From contig NC_006370.1 of the NCBI RefSeq assembly GCF_000196255.1, forward strand, positions 1,456,187 to 1,520,186: a DNA stretch of 64,000 bases, given 5' to 3'. The DNA comes from Photobacterium profundum SS9 (GTDB lineage: Bacteria; Pseudomonadota; Gammaproteobacteria; Enterobacterales; Vibrionaceae). The position numbers and the translations under genes were made by a program. Positions 18,777 to 27,750 of the stretch are shown here, piece after piece; position 1 is the first letter of the stretch; every line of letters begins with the position of its first letter. The notes under the pieces were generated by a model, which saw only the letters and a list, made by a program, of their open reading frames with translations, did not search any database and was not told the DNA's origin.

Positions 18777-18932
18777 ATGTTGAAGATCGGCGTGATTATC
18801 GTGTTACTCGCTCTAGCCCTGTTAGCGACTAAGTATCTTGATGAAAAGATTCAGAAAAAAATCTTTATCGGGTTAGCTGCTATTGCAGCAGGTGCGATTG
18901 TTTTATTCATGGGTGCAGAACTGTTCCGATAA
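18777..18932 (+). CDS. 51-residue membrane protein
   Basis: The frame encodes MLKIGVIIVLLALALLATKY, a short charged loop LDEKIQKK, then a second hydrophobic stretch ending MGAELFR. This is a two-helix hairpin typical of small inner-membrane proteins. AGAGG lies seven bases before the ATG. It sits 93 bases after yggN on the same strand and may be cotranscribed. The clean composition and ribosome site make it a credible gene despite its length. Confidence 0.65.
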   Translation: MLKIGVIIVLLALALLATKYLDEKIQKKIFIGLAAIAAGAIVLFMGAELFR

Positions 18933-19119
18933 TATCTTTATATTATTTACAAAACAGGGTACACGTTTTCCAGCCCGATGATTTGATTAGAATTATAAAG
19001 CTAAGCACCTCGTAACTTTCGTAAAAAGGGTGTCTCGAGATTGCTTAGCCTTTCATTAAAATCGTCAACGTATTTTAGGACGAGACACTGTCAATAACGC
19101 TGTGTTATTGCGTTTGTGC

Positions 19120-20115
19120 TTATAACATATCGGTTAACGCAATGCCCACACCAATCCGTTGTTGGTTGTGGTTATAGTCTATTAGACTTTCACCATACCC
19201 CGTTGTGTATTGTGCATACCCACGTAAACGTCCCCATAATGGAAATGTTAAACCGAGCTCAGCATAGCCCTTGTGTTCACTGAAATTCTGACGGCCTAAG
19301 AAGGTGAATTCGTAATCATCCCAGCGGTAGGCGGAGGATAATTCAAAGTGTCCCATATAATCTTCAATATCAGGGTTATCATCACCATCTGCACTTTCTG
19401 GAGTTTCTTTTTCATCTTCAGGTAAACGCCACCAAGGGCGCAAAGATAGAGCAAAATTATTCTTTTCAAAAACAAAGTCGGTGTAAATACGATTCCAACT
19501 ACGCGATAACTCTTGGCTACGTCCATTAGATTCATGTTCAATACCGAATGCTACCCATGTATGACCTTCTAATGGTGTCCATGGAGTAGGAGTAAAATAG
19601 AACATTTCAGGTCGATAGTTTGTTTCTCTGAATGGGCTAGAAATATCATCGGCGTATACCTGCCACCAAGATTTTAATGTAATGCCAAAAAACAATCCGT
19701 CGCCTTCGATAAACATGCTGTCGTAGTTCAATGGTACTTTAAAGCTGATCTGAAATTTAGCTTCGACATCTTTAAGGCTGTCTTCCCAACCTGTTGCCGC
19801 ATAAGCGTCTTTGTTTACATCGTTGGTATACGTTACAGGTAATATGTAATTCATTCTATGCGGTGTAATCACATAAGGATTGAATGCGTTTTTACGTTCA
19901 TTTGCCATACGTTCAGACAGTAAATCTTGTTCGTTTTTAGCGAGCTCCGCCTCTGTTTTACATTTTGATCTTACTTCACCCAGTGTTAACTCATGATTGT
20001 GATATTTTACAGCATTGAGTAGGCAGTCATTGTAACTGATAGGCTGTTCTGCCAAAGCCTTGAAAGAGACGGTAAAAAGAAGGCTTAGCAAGCATAATGT
20101 GTAGTTGTGAGTCAC
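19120..20115 (-). CDS. pldA: Outer-membrane phospholipase A (OMPLA)
   Basis: The protein has a signal peptide (residues 1-23 from the chosen start) and a 12-strand beta-barrel body. The active-site stretch GIEHESNGRSQELSRSWNR contains the His-x-Ser pair and the downstream Asn of the OMPLA catalytic triad. The conserved FTPTPWTPLEGHTW and SLRPWWRLPE segments also match. It hydrolyses phospholipids that reach the outer leaflet, usually as a calcium-dependent dimer. I choose the GTG at 20115, which has AAAGGA five bases upstream, over an ATG at 20151 that has none and would lengthen the leader. It is downstream of ygiQ on the same strand but separated by a terminator. Confidence 0.88.
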   Translation of the reverse strand: MTHNYTLCLLSLLFTVSFKALAEQPISYNDCLLNAVKYHNHELTLGEVRSKCKTEAELAKNEQDLLSERMANERKNAFNPYVITPHRMNYILPVTYTNDVNKDAYAATGWEDSLKDVEAKFQISFKVPLNYDSMFIEGDGLFFGITLKSWWQVYADDISSPFRETNYRPEMFYFTPTPWTPLEGHTWVAFGIEHESNGRSQELSRSWNRIYTDFVFEKNNFALSLRPWWRLPEDEKETPESADGDDNPDIEDYMGHFELSSAYRWDDYEFTFLGRQNFSEHKGYAELGLTFPLWGRLRGYAQYTTGYGESLIDYNHNQQRIGVGIALTDML

Positions 20116-20193
20116 GAGAGTCCTTTCTAAGTGTTGTTCGAATAATGTCAAATTACTTAATTAAAACGGAAGCTTACAAAAAAACACAAAAAA

Positions 20194-20215
20194 AGGCGCT
20201 GAATATTCAGCGCCT
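20194..20215 (-). terminator. Rho-independent terminator after ygiQ
   Basis: A perfect palindrome AGGCGCTGAA / TTCAGCGCCT has, on the minus strand, a following run of eight T residues. Confidence 0.85.
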
Positions 20216-20225
20216 ATTTAATCAA

Positions 20226-22625
20226 TTATTTTGCTTTTGTTCTGCTTCGATTAGGATTTCCACCTTGACCTTGACCTTGACGAGTCGAGGTTGGCTTACC
20301 TGGTCTGCTTGGGCGGTTGCCCGAAGGTTTACCATTCGCAGATGCAGAGTAATTACCTGCATCACTTCCTTGGCTTCTTGAACCTGGCTTACTTCCAGGT
20401 TTAGTGCCAGCTTTGCCTGCAGGTTTACCGTTCGACGAGGTATTACCATTTGGACGGTTACCCGTAGTCGGGCGGTTGCCTGACGGACGTTTACCATCTT
20501 TACGGATATCTGGCTGATTCGGGTGCTTGGTTGCAAAGCGTTTTGCACCATGACGACCTGATTGGCGGCGTTGCGCTGGTGTTAGCTGCGTTTCTTGCTC
20601 AGAACCTTCTTCAGGTACTAAACAATTGGCGCGATCACCAATAAGGTACTTCTTACCCATTGAAATCAGCGTTTCACGAATAAGCGGCCAGTTAAGTGGA
20701 TCGTGGTAACGTAATAGGGCTTTATGCACACGACGTTCACGTTCACCTTTTGCAACGAATAATTCTTCACGTTTCTTATACTTAACACGTTTTAGCGGGT
20801 TAGTTTCAGAGTGATACATAGAGGTTGCATTACACATTGGTGACGGATAGAAGTTCTGAACCTGATCGCACTCATATTCATATTTCTTTAACCACAATGC
20901 TAAGTTCAACATATCTTCGTTAGTTGAACCTGGGTGTGCTGAAATAAAGTAAGGGATTAGGTATTGTTTCTTACCTGCATCTTTACTGTACTTCTCGAAC
21001 ATATTCTTAAAACGATCGTATGTGCCCATACCTGGTTTCATCATCAGGTCGAGAGTGCCTTTTTCTGTGTGCTCAGGCGCAATCTTTAAGTAACCACCTA
21101 CGTGGTGAGTCACAAGTTCACGCACGTACTCAGGCGATTCAACCGCTAAGTCGTAACGCACACCCGATGCAATCAATACCTTTTTAATGCCATCAACTTT
21201 GCGAGCTTCACGATAAAGATCGATGGTATGTCTATGGTCGGTATTTAGCTTTTCACAGATTTTAGGGAAGATACAAGATGGACGACGACAGTTAATTTCC
21301 GCCTTAGGATCTGAACAGCCTAAACGGTACATGTTTGCAGTTGGACCACCAAGATCTGAAATAGTACCGGTGAAACCTGGTACTTTATCGCGTATGTCTT
21401 TCAGTTCATCAATAATCGATTCTTGAGAACGGTTTTGAATAATACGCCCTTCGTGTTCGGTAATTGAACAGAAGCTACAGCCACCAAAACAACCACGCAT
21501 GATATTCACAGACGTTTTGATCATCTCGTAAGCAGGAATTTTTTCTTTACCGTATGAAGGGTGCGGAACGCGTGCGTAAGGCAAGCCAAACACAAAATCC
21601 ATTTCTTCAGTTGTTAACGGAATAGGGGGGGTATTAACCCATAACTCGCGATCACCGTGCTTTTGAGCCAATGCGCGTGATGAATACGGGTTGGCTTCTA
21701 AGTGCATTACACGACTTGCGTGTGCATACAAAATACGGTCGTTACATAACTTTTCATACGAAGGTAAACGTATATAAGTATTTTTTGGATCATGGCGAGA
21801 AGCCGTTACTACAACAGGCTTGGCAACGGGTTCTACTTTTACTTCATCTTCTTGTTTGGTTTTACATTCTTCTTCTGTCGCGTAAGGGTTGATCATAGGC
21901 ATTGCTTTGCCTGGTTTCTCTATACGAGAAGAATCAATTTCTCTAAAGCGTTCAGGCACTTCTTTGATGATAACGGCGGTACCAGCGATATTTTTCATAT
22001 CTTCTAGTTGTTCGCCTTTAGCAATACGGTGAGCGACTTCTACCAAGGCGCGTTCAGCATTACCAAAAAGAAGAATGTCAGCTTTTGCATCGACAATAAC
22101 AGAGCGGCGCACTTTATCAGACCAATAGTCGTAGTGCGTTAAGCGACGTAGGCTCGCTTCAATACCACCAAGTACAATAGGTGTTTCTTTATACGCTTCA
22201 CGACAACGCTGAGAATACACAAGAACCGCACGATCAGGACGTTTACCGCCTTCGTTATTCGGTGTGTAGGCGTCATCATGACGTAATTTTCGATCAGCTG
22301 TGTAACGGTTGATCATGGAATCCATGTTACCAGCAGTCAGACCAAAGAATAGATTCGGTTGACCAAGCTCCATGAAAGCATCTTTATTATCCCATTTAGG
22401 CTGAGAAATAATACCGACACGAAAGCCCTGAGATTCGAGCAAGCGACCGATAACCGCCATGCCGAAACTTGGATGGTCTACGTACGCATCACCAGTCACG
22501 ATAATAATGTCGCAGCTATCCCAGCCGAGTGCATCCATTTCTTTACGCGTGGTAGGTAAGAAGGGTGCAATTCCGTAGCACTCTGCCCAGTATTTAGGGT
22601 ATTCGTTTATCTTCATTAAATTCAT
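20226..22625 (-). CDS. ygiQ: YgiQ family radical SAM protein
   Basis: The 799-residue protein carries the radical SAM cluster motif CFGGCSFC (near residue 380), an N-terminal cobalamin-binding-like domain ([20 protein letters not shown]) and the UPF0313 signature segments. The last 110 residues are low-complexity Gly/Pro/Lys/Arg/Asn (for example [13 protein letters not shown]), a disordered basic tail. Reaction unknown for the family. The start is either this ATG or the one nine bases on ([10 protein letters not shown]). No good ribosome site is visible, probably because the prophage integrase ends only five bases upstream and the native leader has been displaced. Confidence 0.88.
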   Translation of the reverse strand: MNLMKINEYPKYWAECYGIAPFLPTTRKEMDALGWDSCDIIIVTGDAYVDHPSFGMAVIGRLLESQGFRVGIISQPKWDNKDAFMELGQPNLFFGLTAGNMDSMINRYTADRKLRHDDAYTPNNEGGKRPDRAVLVYSQRCREAYKETPIVLGGIEASLRRLTHYDYWSDKVRRSVIVDAKADILLFGNAERALVEVAHRIAKGEQLEDMKNIAGTAVIIKEVPERFREIDSSRIEKPGKAMPMINPYATEEECKTKQEDEVKVEPVAKPVVVTASRHDPKNTYIRLPSYEKLCNDRILYAHASRVMHLEANPYSSRALAQKHGDRELWVNTPPIPLTTEEMDFVFGLPYARVPHPSYGKEKIPAYEMIKTSVNIMRGCFGGCSFCSITEHEGRIIQNRSQESIIDELKDIRDKVPGFTGTISDLGGPTANMYRLGCSDPKAEINCRRPSCIFPKICEKLNTDHRHTIDLYREARKVDGIKKVLIASGVRYDLAVESPEYVRELVTHHVGGYLKIAPEHTEKGTLDLMMKPGMGTYDRFKNMFEKYSKDAGKKQYLIPYFISAHPGSTNEDMLNLALWLKKYEYECDQVQNFYPSPMCNATSMYHSETNPLKRVKYKKREELFVAKGERERRVHKALLRYHDPLNWPLIRETLISMGKKYLIGDRANCLVPEEGSEQETQLTPAQRRQSGRHGAKRFATKHPNQPDIRKDGKRPSGNRPTTGNRPNGNTSSNGKPAGKAGTKPGSKPGSRSQGSDAGNYSASANGKPSGNRPSRPGKPTSTRQGQGQGGNPNRSRTKAK

Positions 22626-22629
22626 TGGG

Positions 22630-23865
22630 TTACATTAACTTGTTAGTTTTTAGGGGCATCTTGGGGGCATTCTCGCCGTATTTTTTGTTCAGTACATCAA
22701 GCTGATTTTGGGTATGCTCGCTAACCCAATCTCCGTACGTTTGATATATTTCTTTAGCACTAGAATGTCCCATTTGTTTTGCTATAAATGTAGGGTTCGC
22801 ACCGGCAGATAACATCCAACAAGCAAACGTATGTCGGGTCTGATAGGGTTTTCGGTAGGCGATTCTTGCACGTCTTATCGCTGCCGTCCACTTATCATGA
22901 ATACTAGTATGAAAGTAATAACTTTTCGTTTCTTTTGTAGCAGTAACACGGGGAGAGAAAACAAAGTGCACAGTTTCTATTTCTATTTTTCCATGCTCTC
23001 GCTGTTGAACCGTAATACTTTCCGGCAACATCATATAAGTTAAAGGCTTTTGTTTTATTAACGCTTTAATCGCGGGATCTAATAAATTAATTACCCTTTC
23101 ACCTGCTGTGGTTTTAGGTAATTTAAAAATACCTTTTAACGTTAAATTACGCTTTACATAAATAAGGCCTTTATTGAGATCAATATCTTCCCACGCAAGC
23201 GCCATTAATTCGCCGTGTCGTAACCCAGTGTAAACGGCTAATGCCCACAAGTGTTTATCCTGCTCATTTTTACAGGCCTCGATAAGCCGAAAAAATTCAT
23301 CACGGCTAAGGGGCGTAGGGGGCGACTTGGATTGTTTTAAATCTTTGATACCGCTTATTACTCGAGGGCTGCAGTATTCATTTGTAATGGCAAAGCTCAG
23401 CACCCCTTTTATTGTCCGCATGTAGGTGTTTACCGTTGAGGCCGAACACGTACTTAATAAGGCCATACGTAGATCTAAGATGTGCTCTTGAGTCAGCTGA
23501 CTGACAAGCAGCTCTGGATCAAGGTAAGCCAGCGTTTGTTTGAGTCGGTTATGGTAGTTAGTCAACGTCGCTTCTGTGACTTCAATTCTTTTGAGCGTTA
23601 ACCATCGCTCGAATAGCCCCTTTACTGTAAGCGTGTTGATGTTGACCATATCTTGGTGATTGGTTGAATGAGGAAACCATTCCAGATAATCAAAAGTACC
23701 CAGTCGTATCGCGTGACAAACCGAGGTTCTTTTCTCAAAGGCAATTTTGATGTTTCTTGGCGTTGGCGGAGAATATAAGCTTTCTCTGCAGCGCTTGCCT
23801 CTGAACATGAACCAGATCCTCAGCTTTCCTGAATGGATCTCGACACCGGTAGGTAGCTTCTTCAT
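22630..23865 (-). CDS. int: Prophage tyrosine integrase
   Basis: This lambda-type integrase has an N-terminal arm-binding domain ([20 protein letters not shown]), a core-binding domain, and a catalytic domain with Arg in [17 protein letters not shown], the box [10 protein letters not shown] and the nucleophile Tyr in [10 protein letters not shown] use the ATG at 23865 (MKKLPTG...), which has AGGATCG upstream. It is the last gene of a leftward operon behind xis and the regulators. Its stop is four bases from the ygiQ start, placing the attachment site at about 22600-22640. Confidence 0.88.
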   Translation of the reverse strand: MKKLPTGVEIHSGKLRIWFMFRGKRCRESLYSPPTPRNIKIAFEKRTSVCHAIRLGTFDYLEWFPHSTNHQDMVNINTLTVKGLFERWLTLKRIEVTEATLTNYHNRLKQTLAYLDPELLVSQLTQEHILDLRMALLSTCSASTVNTYMRTIKGVLSFAITNEYCSPRVISGIKDLKQSKSPPTPLSRDEFFRLIEACKNEQDKHLWALAVYTGLRHGELMALAWEDIDLNKGLIYVKRNLTLKGIFKLPKTTAGERVINLLDPAIKALIKQKPLTYMMLPESITVQQREHGKIEIETVHFVFSPRVTATKETKSYYFHTSIHDKWTAAIRRARIAYRKPYQTRHTFACWMLSAGANPTFIAKQMGHSSAKEIYQTYGDWVSEHTQNQLDVLNKKYGENAPKMPLKTNKLM

Positions 23866-23876
23866 CGATCCTACTC

Positions 23877-24134
23877 TTACATTTGGGGATAAGCGTCTAT
23901 CCACTCATTAATCGAATGGATGTTGTAGAGGATTTTTGCTTTGCTGCCTGATGGTACCCCTGTAATGCCAACTTTTCGATAGTGGACACCTTGTTGCCAT
24001 GCTTTTAACCGGTAATTCATGATGGCCGCGCCAGTGAGTCCATAAACGGCTTGAATGATGTTTTCGCCTACCCATTTGCTTTGTGGGAGGGTAATGATCA
24101 CACGTGGGTCGCTTTCCTTTATGTCCTTATTCAT
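23877..24134 (-). CDS. xis: Probable excisionase
   Basis: The 85-residue protein contains AIMNYRLKAWQQGVHYRKVG and then YNIHSINEWI, the pattern of DUF1233-type phage excisionases, small winged-helix proteins that bend attachment-site DNA. GAGGTGAG precedes the ATG. It lies 11 bases before the integrase start, the usual xis-int order. Confidence 0.7.
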   Translation of the reverse strand: MNKDIKESDPRVIITLPQSKWVGENIIQAVYGLTGAAIMNYRLKAWQQGVHYRKVGITGVPSGSKAKILYNIHSINEWIDAYPQM

Positions 24135-24177
24135 ATCTCACCTCATGGAGTCTTTTTATATGTTGGCCAAAGTCGGG

Positions 24178-24525
24178 TTAATTCAGAGTTACCTGCAAAT
24201 GTATATCCCCGCAATTTCTCGCGAAGTATTGATTAACATCATCGACGGTTAACGGGATCCCACCGTTATATTTTTCACCCGTTAATAGAAACCGATAATC
24301 CGTTTTTAATATCTGAGCGATAGCGAGTAGGGTGCCCGCTTTCGGTTCAGTTTTGCCGGTTTCAATATCCAGGTAGGTCTGACGAGCAAGCCCTAAATAT
24401 TTGGCCATTCTGACTTGAGTTAACTCTCTGCACTCTCTTGCTACACGAATACGTTGCGCCAGCGCTTTTCTATCAGTGATAAATCGTTGCATGTTCGTCC
24501 CTTCAATGTGATTGCTGGTGGTCAT
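24178..24525 (-). CDS. Xre family phage regulator
   Basis: A Cro/C1-type helix-turn-helix is seen in ALAQRIRVARECRELTQVRM and AKYLGLARQTYLDIETGKTE. The C-terminal 40 residues are unrelated to a peptidase domain. I start at the ATG at 24525, which follows the stop of the AlpA-like gene directly and has GAGGTG upstream; a further ATG at 24492 with GAAGGGAC is also plausible. It probably tunes the leftward int-xis operon. Confidence 0.7.
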   Translation of the reverse strand: MTTSNHIEGTNMQRFITDRKALAQRIRVARECRELTQVRMAKYLGLARQTYLDIETGKTEPKAGTLLAIAQILKTDYRFLLTGEKYNGGIPLTVDDVNQYFARNCGDIHLQVTLN

Positions 24526-24526
24526 A

Positions 24527-24718
24527 TCAGCACCTCGAATCAGTGCGGCGTTTGTTGTTTTGCTCAAACTGCTCAACGGTTTCTATCTTCCAACGCTTTA
24601 ACGTTCCGTAGGTATCAGGTTTTGGGAAGTAACCACTGCGGCACCAGCGCCATAACGTTGTTCGTTCAATACAGAAGTAACGGCATATCTGAGCATTCGT
24701 CATGTATCCTTTTCCCAT
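24527..24718 (-). CDS. AlpA-like DNA-binding protein
   Basis: The 63-residue protein reads GYMTNAQICRYFCIERTTLW followed by RWCRSGYFPKPDTYGTLKRW, a MerR/AlpA-type helix-turn-helix with the typical SGxFPKP. Such proteins activate or modulate prophage excision. GAAGGTG is upstream. It is 10 bases after the preceding gene in the leftward operon. Confidence 0.72.
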   Translation of the reverse strand: MGKGYMTNAQICRYFCIERTTLWRWCRSGYFPKPDTYGTLKRWKIETVEQFEQNNKRRTDSRC

Positions 24719-24728
24719 GCGACACCTT

Positions 24729-25514
24729 CTATTTTGTGAACATGATGTATGGCACTTGATAATCTTTGATAAAACTGACGATCATGCGGATGTCATCCAT
24801 TTCAACGGTGCCACCCATTAGAAAGTGGATCTTATTTGCAGCGACATCTGTGGTGTATTGGCTAGGTTGCTTCTTAATATCAGTAAAGTGGCCATAATCA
24901 AGATGGTCAGTGTGCTTATGTTTAGCAGGTTCCGTGAGTGCTGGTTGGCTGCCCTTGGTATTGATGTGGGCGACTTCGCGGAGAAGAACGCGCAAGCAGC
25001 GTTGGTTGAGAAGAGTCTGCCGGACGGCTTCATAATCATCCCATTCGATTTCAAGAAATTCGCGTTTGGTGGCATCAATATTAAAATCAGGCGTGCTTTC
25101 GATATGTTCATTGAAAGCACACTCCAGCTTTTCAGCCATCTCTTGGCGAATACCAATAGGGCAGGTATCAGCTAAATCATTATCGAGACGATAAAGCGTG
25201 TCTTGTACCAACCCTATGTAAGAGAACAAGACAGGATCGTCCATTTCAGTCAGTGCGGTATAGTTTTTATAACCAGCTTGTTCTCGTTCCGATAGGTAGT
25301 TTTTATATTGACTGGTTGTGGCGGTACCAATTTTCGATACTTTGTAGTCCTGGTGATGTTCACGATCCCAAAATGACAACTCTCTTTCAGCAAGCTCTCG
25401 AACCTCTTTTTGATACTTACACGTAACGAATACGGTGATCTGTTGTTCAGTACCCTGCATCACATGCTCAGGGTGAGACTCGAGAGTGATAAATTTACAT
25501 GAGAAGAGTTTCAT
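24729..25514 (-). CDS. Prophage protein of unknown function
   Basis: I recognise no family in this 261-residue soluble protein. It begins MKLFSCKFITLESHPEHVMQ, is rich in acidic and aromatic residues in the middle (FLEIEWDDYEAVRQTLL) and ends with MDDIRMIVSFIKDYQVPYIM. GAGGCG precedes the ATG. Its position in the leftward int operon suggests an early function. Confidence 0.6.
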   Translation of the reverse strand: MKLFSCKFITLESHPEHVMQGTEQQITVFVTCKYQKEVRELAERELSFWDREHHQDYKVSKIGTATTSQYKNYLSEREQAGYKNYTALTEMDDPVLFSYIGLVQDTLYRLDNDLADTCPIGIRQEMAEKLECAFNEHIESTPDFNIDATKREFLEIEWDDYEAVRQTLLNQRCLRVLLREVAHINTKGSQPALTEPAKHKHTDHLDYGHFTDIKKQPSQYTTDVAANKIHFLMGGTVEMDDIRMIVSFIKDYQVPYIMFTK

Positions 25515-25597
25515 TGTTCACGCCTCACTAATTTTGAAGAAAGTATGGCTAGTTACGCTTGCCGTTCACGCACTAGCCATGTCCTACGTAGGACAAA

Positions 25598-25750
25598 TTA
25601 AAAATGGGTGTCATGAATTAGGGCCACCAGCAGTGCGTCCAAATCAGCAAGCGTAAGGAACGCAGTAAGCAAGAAGAGCGCGATACCTGCGAGAATGGCA
25701 TCTCGACGTTCACGGCGTTTTTGGATGGTTGAGTTCAATTCTGCTTGCAT
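25598..25750 (-). CDS. 50-residue single-pass membrane protein, first gene of the leftward phage operon
   Basis: The frame encodes MQAELNSTIQKRRERRDAIL, then a hydrophobic segment GIALFLLTAFLTLADL, and ends ALIHDTHF. A basic amphipathic head and one membrane helix are clear. GAGAGGG is well placed before the ATG. The palindromic GTAATC/GATTAC operator lies 18 bases upstream, so the operon is probably repressor controlled. Confidence 0.6.
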   Translation of the reverse strand: MQAELNSTIQKRRERRDAILAGIALFLLTAFLTLADLDALLVALIHDTHF

Positions 25751-25767
25751 AGCCCTCTCCATTTGAT

Positions 25768-25786
25768 GTAATCAATTTACGATTAC
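25768..25786. promoter_or_regulatory. Candidate phage repressor operator (leftward)
   Basis: GTAATC and GATTAC form perfect six-base arms around seven bases. GTGATTAC recurs at 25798, and TGATTAC elements recur at 26301, 26353 and 26381 around the repressor/Cro divergence. The shared motif suggests one repressor acts on both operons. Confidence 0.5.
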
Positions 25787-25815
25787 GTTATCGGAAAGTG
25801 ATTACATTGCAAGTG

Positions 25816-25844
25816 AAAAAAAAGTGCTTTTCGCACTTTTTTTT
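25816..25844. terminator. Bidirectional terminator between the repressor and the leftward operon
   Basis: The stem AAAAAGTGC / GCACTTTTT with a five-base loop is flanked by an A run on one side and a T run on the other. Confidence 0.75.
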
Positions 25845-25945
25845 GATGAGGATTTGAAAAAGTTAGGATAATGCTCGGAAATTTAATTACTTTTTTTGAT
25901 TACTTTCTTTTGTGATTGGATGAATATTTACTTATTTACTTTCAC

Positions 25946-26275
25946 TCATTCGTCTTCAACAAGTAAAGCATCAATCATAGCCAGTATTTTTCTGGGAGGA
26001 ATATTACTTTTAATTATTCTTTTAGCAATTTCTTTGGATAGTTCGTCGACTTCTTCAGGTGTTGAAGCGTCGGATTGATCTAATTGATTTATTGGTAAAT
26101 CTAATAGTTCTTCTATCTTTCTTGCTAGGTTAGCGCCTAATTTCCTGTTGCCATTAAGTAGTTGCCCCATTGACTGTTTCGAGGTTCCTATGAATTCGGC
26201 CATTTCACTAATTGTTTTAAATTTTAGTCTTACGCTCTGTAGGTTTTCGCATCTGTAATCGTAGATCGATTTCAC
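25946..26275 (-). CDS. Prophage repressor-like helix-turn-helix protein
   Basis: The 109-residue protein has a helix-turn-helix in TISEMAEFIGTSKQSMGQLL followed by NGNRKLGANLARKIEELLDL, and an acidic C-terminal helix region without a LexA-type peptidase. The start is GTG with CGGAG eight bases upstream. It is transcribed away from the Cro-like gene, the usual immunity layout. The GATTAC elements between them are probably its operators. Confidence 0.7.
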   Translation of the reverse strand: MKSIYDYRCENLQSVRLKFKTISEMAEFIGTSKQSMGQLLNGNRKLGANLARKIEELLDLPINQLDQSDASTPEEVDELSKEIAKRIIKSNIPPRKILAMIDALLVEDE

Positions 26276-26334
26276 GTTAACATCTCCGAGTAACTCTTTT
26301 GTGATTACCTACTATTGTGTGCTATTGAATGGAG

Positions 26335-26363
26335 TTGACAAGTTATCAAATACTGATTACATT
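26335..26363 (+). promoter_or_regulatory. Candidate rightward early promoter
   Basis: TTGACA, a 17-base gap and TACATT resemble a sigma-70 promoter 40 bases before the Cro-like gene. A TGATTAC element overlaps the -10, a suitable place for repression. Confidence 0.5.
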
Positions 26364-26402
26364 TTCACTAGAATCAATAATTGATTACTTGAGGTTCATA
26401 AT

Positions 26403-26624
26403 ATGAAAGATAAATTCCCAGTATGGAAAGAATACTGGCGATCGAAATCATTGAGTGAGCGTAAAGCGTTGGCAAGAAACTCTCAATGTTCATTTCTCCA
26501 TTTACGAAATATGGCCACAAACGATGTACAGCCAAGTCCTACTTTGGCTATTAAAATTGAGCTCGCATGTGGTTACCCAAAAGAGATGTTACGTCCCGAT
26601 ATCTTTGGTGAGTATAAATCTTGA
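26403..26624 (+). CDS. Cro-like regulator
   Basis: The 73-residue protein contains RKALARNSQCSFLHLRNMAT and the tail TLAIKIELACGYPKEMLRPD, the pattern of YdaS/Cro-type proteins with an atypical helix-turn-helix. GAGG precedes the ATG. It is divergent from the repressor and first in the rightward early operon. Confidence 0.65.
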   Translation: MKDKFPVWKEYWRSKSLSERKALARNSQCSFLHLRNMATNDVQPSPTLAIKIELACGYPKEMLRPDIFGEYKS

Positions 26625-26634
26625 GGAACTGGTT

Positions 26635-26811
26635 ATGTCGACTCTTGATAAACAGCAGGCCGCTGACCTAGCGGATGTACTTAATTGCAAAGCTCCAATG
26701 ATTATTGATGTTGCTATTTTCTTAGGCCTACAACAAATCAAAGAGCTGGCCTCACGAGACCCCAAATTGGCTAACGAGCTGATTCATATGATAGCCATAA
26801 AGGCTAAGTAG
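26635..26811 (+). CDS. Small early phage protein
   Basis: The ATG at 26635 (MSTLDKQQAADLADVLNCKA) has GAGGAAC upstream and gives 58 residues, mostly helical. A longer frame upstream overlaps the Cro-like gene and is unlikely. It is 10 bases after that gene and 6 bases before the replication gene. Function unknown. Confidence 0.6.
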   Translation: MSTLDKQQAADLADVLNCKAPMIIDVAIFLGLQQIKELASRDPKLANELIHMIAIKAK

Positions 26812-26817
26812 GGAAGC

Positions 26818-27696
26818 ATGGCTGATGCTGGTTTTATTAAATATATGCGCACTGAAGAAGCTGAATTTCTGTTGAGCTATCCGCATGCCAATCACTTATT
26901 GATGGTGATGGCTTACAGGGCTAGAAGAACAGATCATCCGATGAATGGCTTGAAAGCGGGCCAGTGTTTTTTGGGGGACTTTAGAAGCCTTGGATTAACA
27001 GAAAGGGCGTATCGAACGGCTAAAAAACAGCTACAAGATTGGGGGTTGGCTGATTTCAAAGGGACGAACAAAGGGACAGTCGGAACTATTTCTAATTCAA
27101 AGGTTTACGATATAAATCATGGAGAGGGTGACGGACAAGGGGACGGACAAGAGACGGGCACTTGTGACAGATCAGTGTCACACGGCGTCAGTCCAGAGTC
27201 GAACAAGGTGACGGACAAAGAGACAGGCGAAAGTGAAGGAAATACAGTTGGTTACAGTGATGATTTTGATGAAGGTGACGGACAAGCTGACAGGCAAGCG
27301 ACAGACAAAAGACAGGTAAGCGACGAGCGGGTGACGACTAACAAAGAATGTAAGAAAGAAAGAAAAGATCAAAAGATCCCTTTGTCGATTAGCAAAATCG
27401 ACGAGGAAGAAATTCTTGCAGTCTGGAATGAAATGGATCTCAAACAGCATCGGAAGATCACTGACAGGTGCATGAAACACATCAAAGTCGGATATACGAA
27501 ATATGGCAACGAGTGTAAAAAACGAGGCAAGGTACCCAAGGGGATCACCATGTGGGTTTGTGTTTATCTGGTTCAAGGGTTTAGTAATTACATCACCGAT
27601 CATCACCGTGGTCTGAATGATCGTGGCTGGATAGCAAATTTGGAATACGCACTACGACCGTCAACCTACGACGAAGTGACATCGATTAAGGATTAG
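26818..27696 (+). CDS. Phage replication initiator-like protein
   Basis: An N-terminal winged-helix-like domain (EAEFLLSYPHANHLLMVMAY, then GDFRSLGLTERAYRTAKKQL) is followed by a repetitive hydrophilic linker (residues about 102-180) rich in GDGQ, TDKE and DRQATDKRQ, and by a C-terminal domain with RGWIANLEYALRPSTYDEV. This layout, directly before a DnaB-type helicase, fits a lambda O-like initiator. GGGAAG precedes the ATG. The linker DNA contains recurrent GTGACGGACAAG units that could be the origin itself. Function is inferred from context and layout. Confidence 0.6.
   Translation: MADAGFIKYMRTEEAEFLLSYPHANHLLMVMAYRARRTDHPMNGLKAGQCFLGDFRSLGLTERAYRTAKKQLQDWGLADFKGTNKGTVGTISNSKVYDINHGEGDGQGDGQETGTCDRSVSHGVSPESNKVTDKETGESEGNTVGYSDDFDEGDGQADRQATDKRQVSDERVTTNKECKKERKDQKIPLSISKIDEEEILAVWNEMDLKQHRKITDRCMKHIKVGYTKYGNECKKRGKVPKGITMWVCVYLVQGFSNYITDHHRGLNDRGWIANLEYALRPSTYDEVTSIKD
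27128..27320 (+). repeat. Iteron-like direct repeats inside the replication gene
   Basis: GTGACGGACAAG occurs at 27128 and 27275, GTGACGGACAAAG at 27208, GGACGGACAAG near 27141, and degenerate CTGACAGGCAAG at 27287. The placement inside a candidate initiator gene is like the lambda origin. Confidence 0.5.
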
Positions 27697-27703
27697 ACAT
27701 GAA

Positions 27704-27724
27704 TATCAATTATCAATTATCAAT
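27704..27724 (+). repeat. TATCAAT x3 tandem repeat that shifts the helicase reading frame
   Basis: Three perfect seven-base copies begin five bases after the A of an ATG at 27699 with an AAGGA ribosome site. With three copies the ATG frame ends at TGA 27741-27743. With two copies it would run MNINYQSQANAAEQSVLGAL straight into the helicase. Confidence 0.75.
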
Positions 27725-27750
27725 CCCAAGCCAATGCTGCTGAGCAATCC

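Noticed and set aside
19000..19049. GCTAAGCA / TGCTTAGC inverted repeat downstream of pldA as a terminator
   Set aside because: The 34-base loop is long and no T tract follows on either strand.
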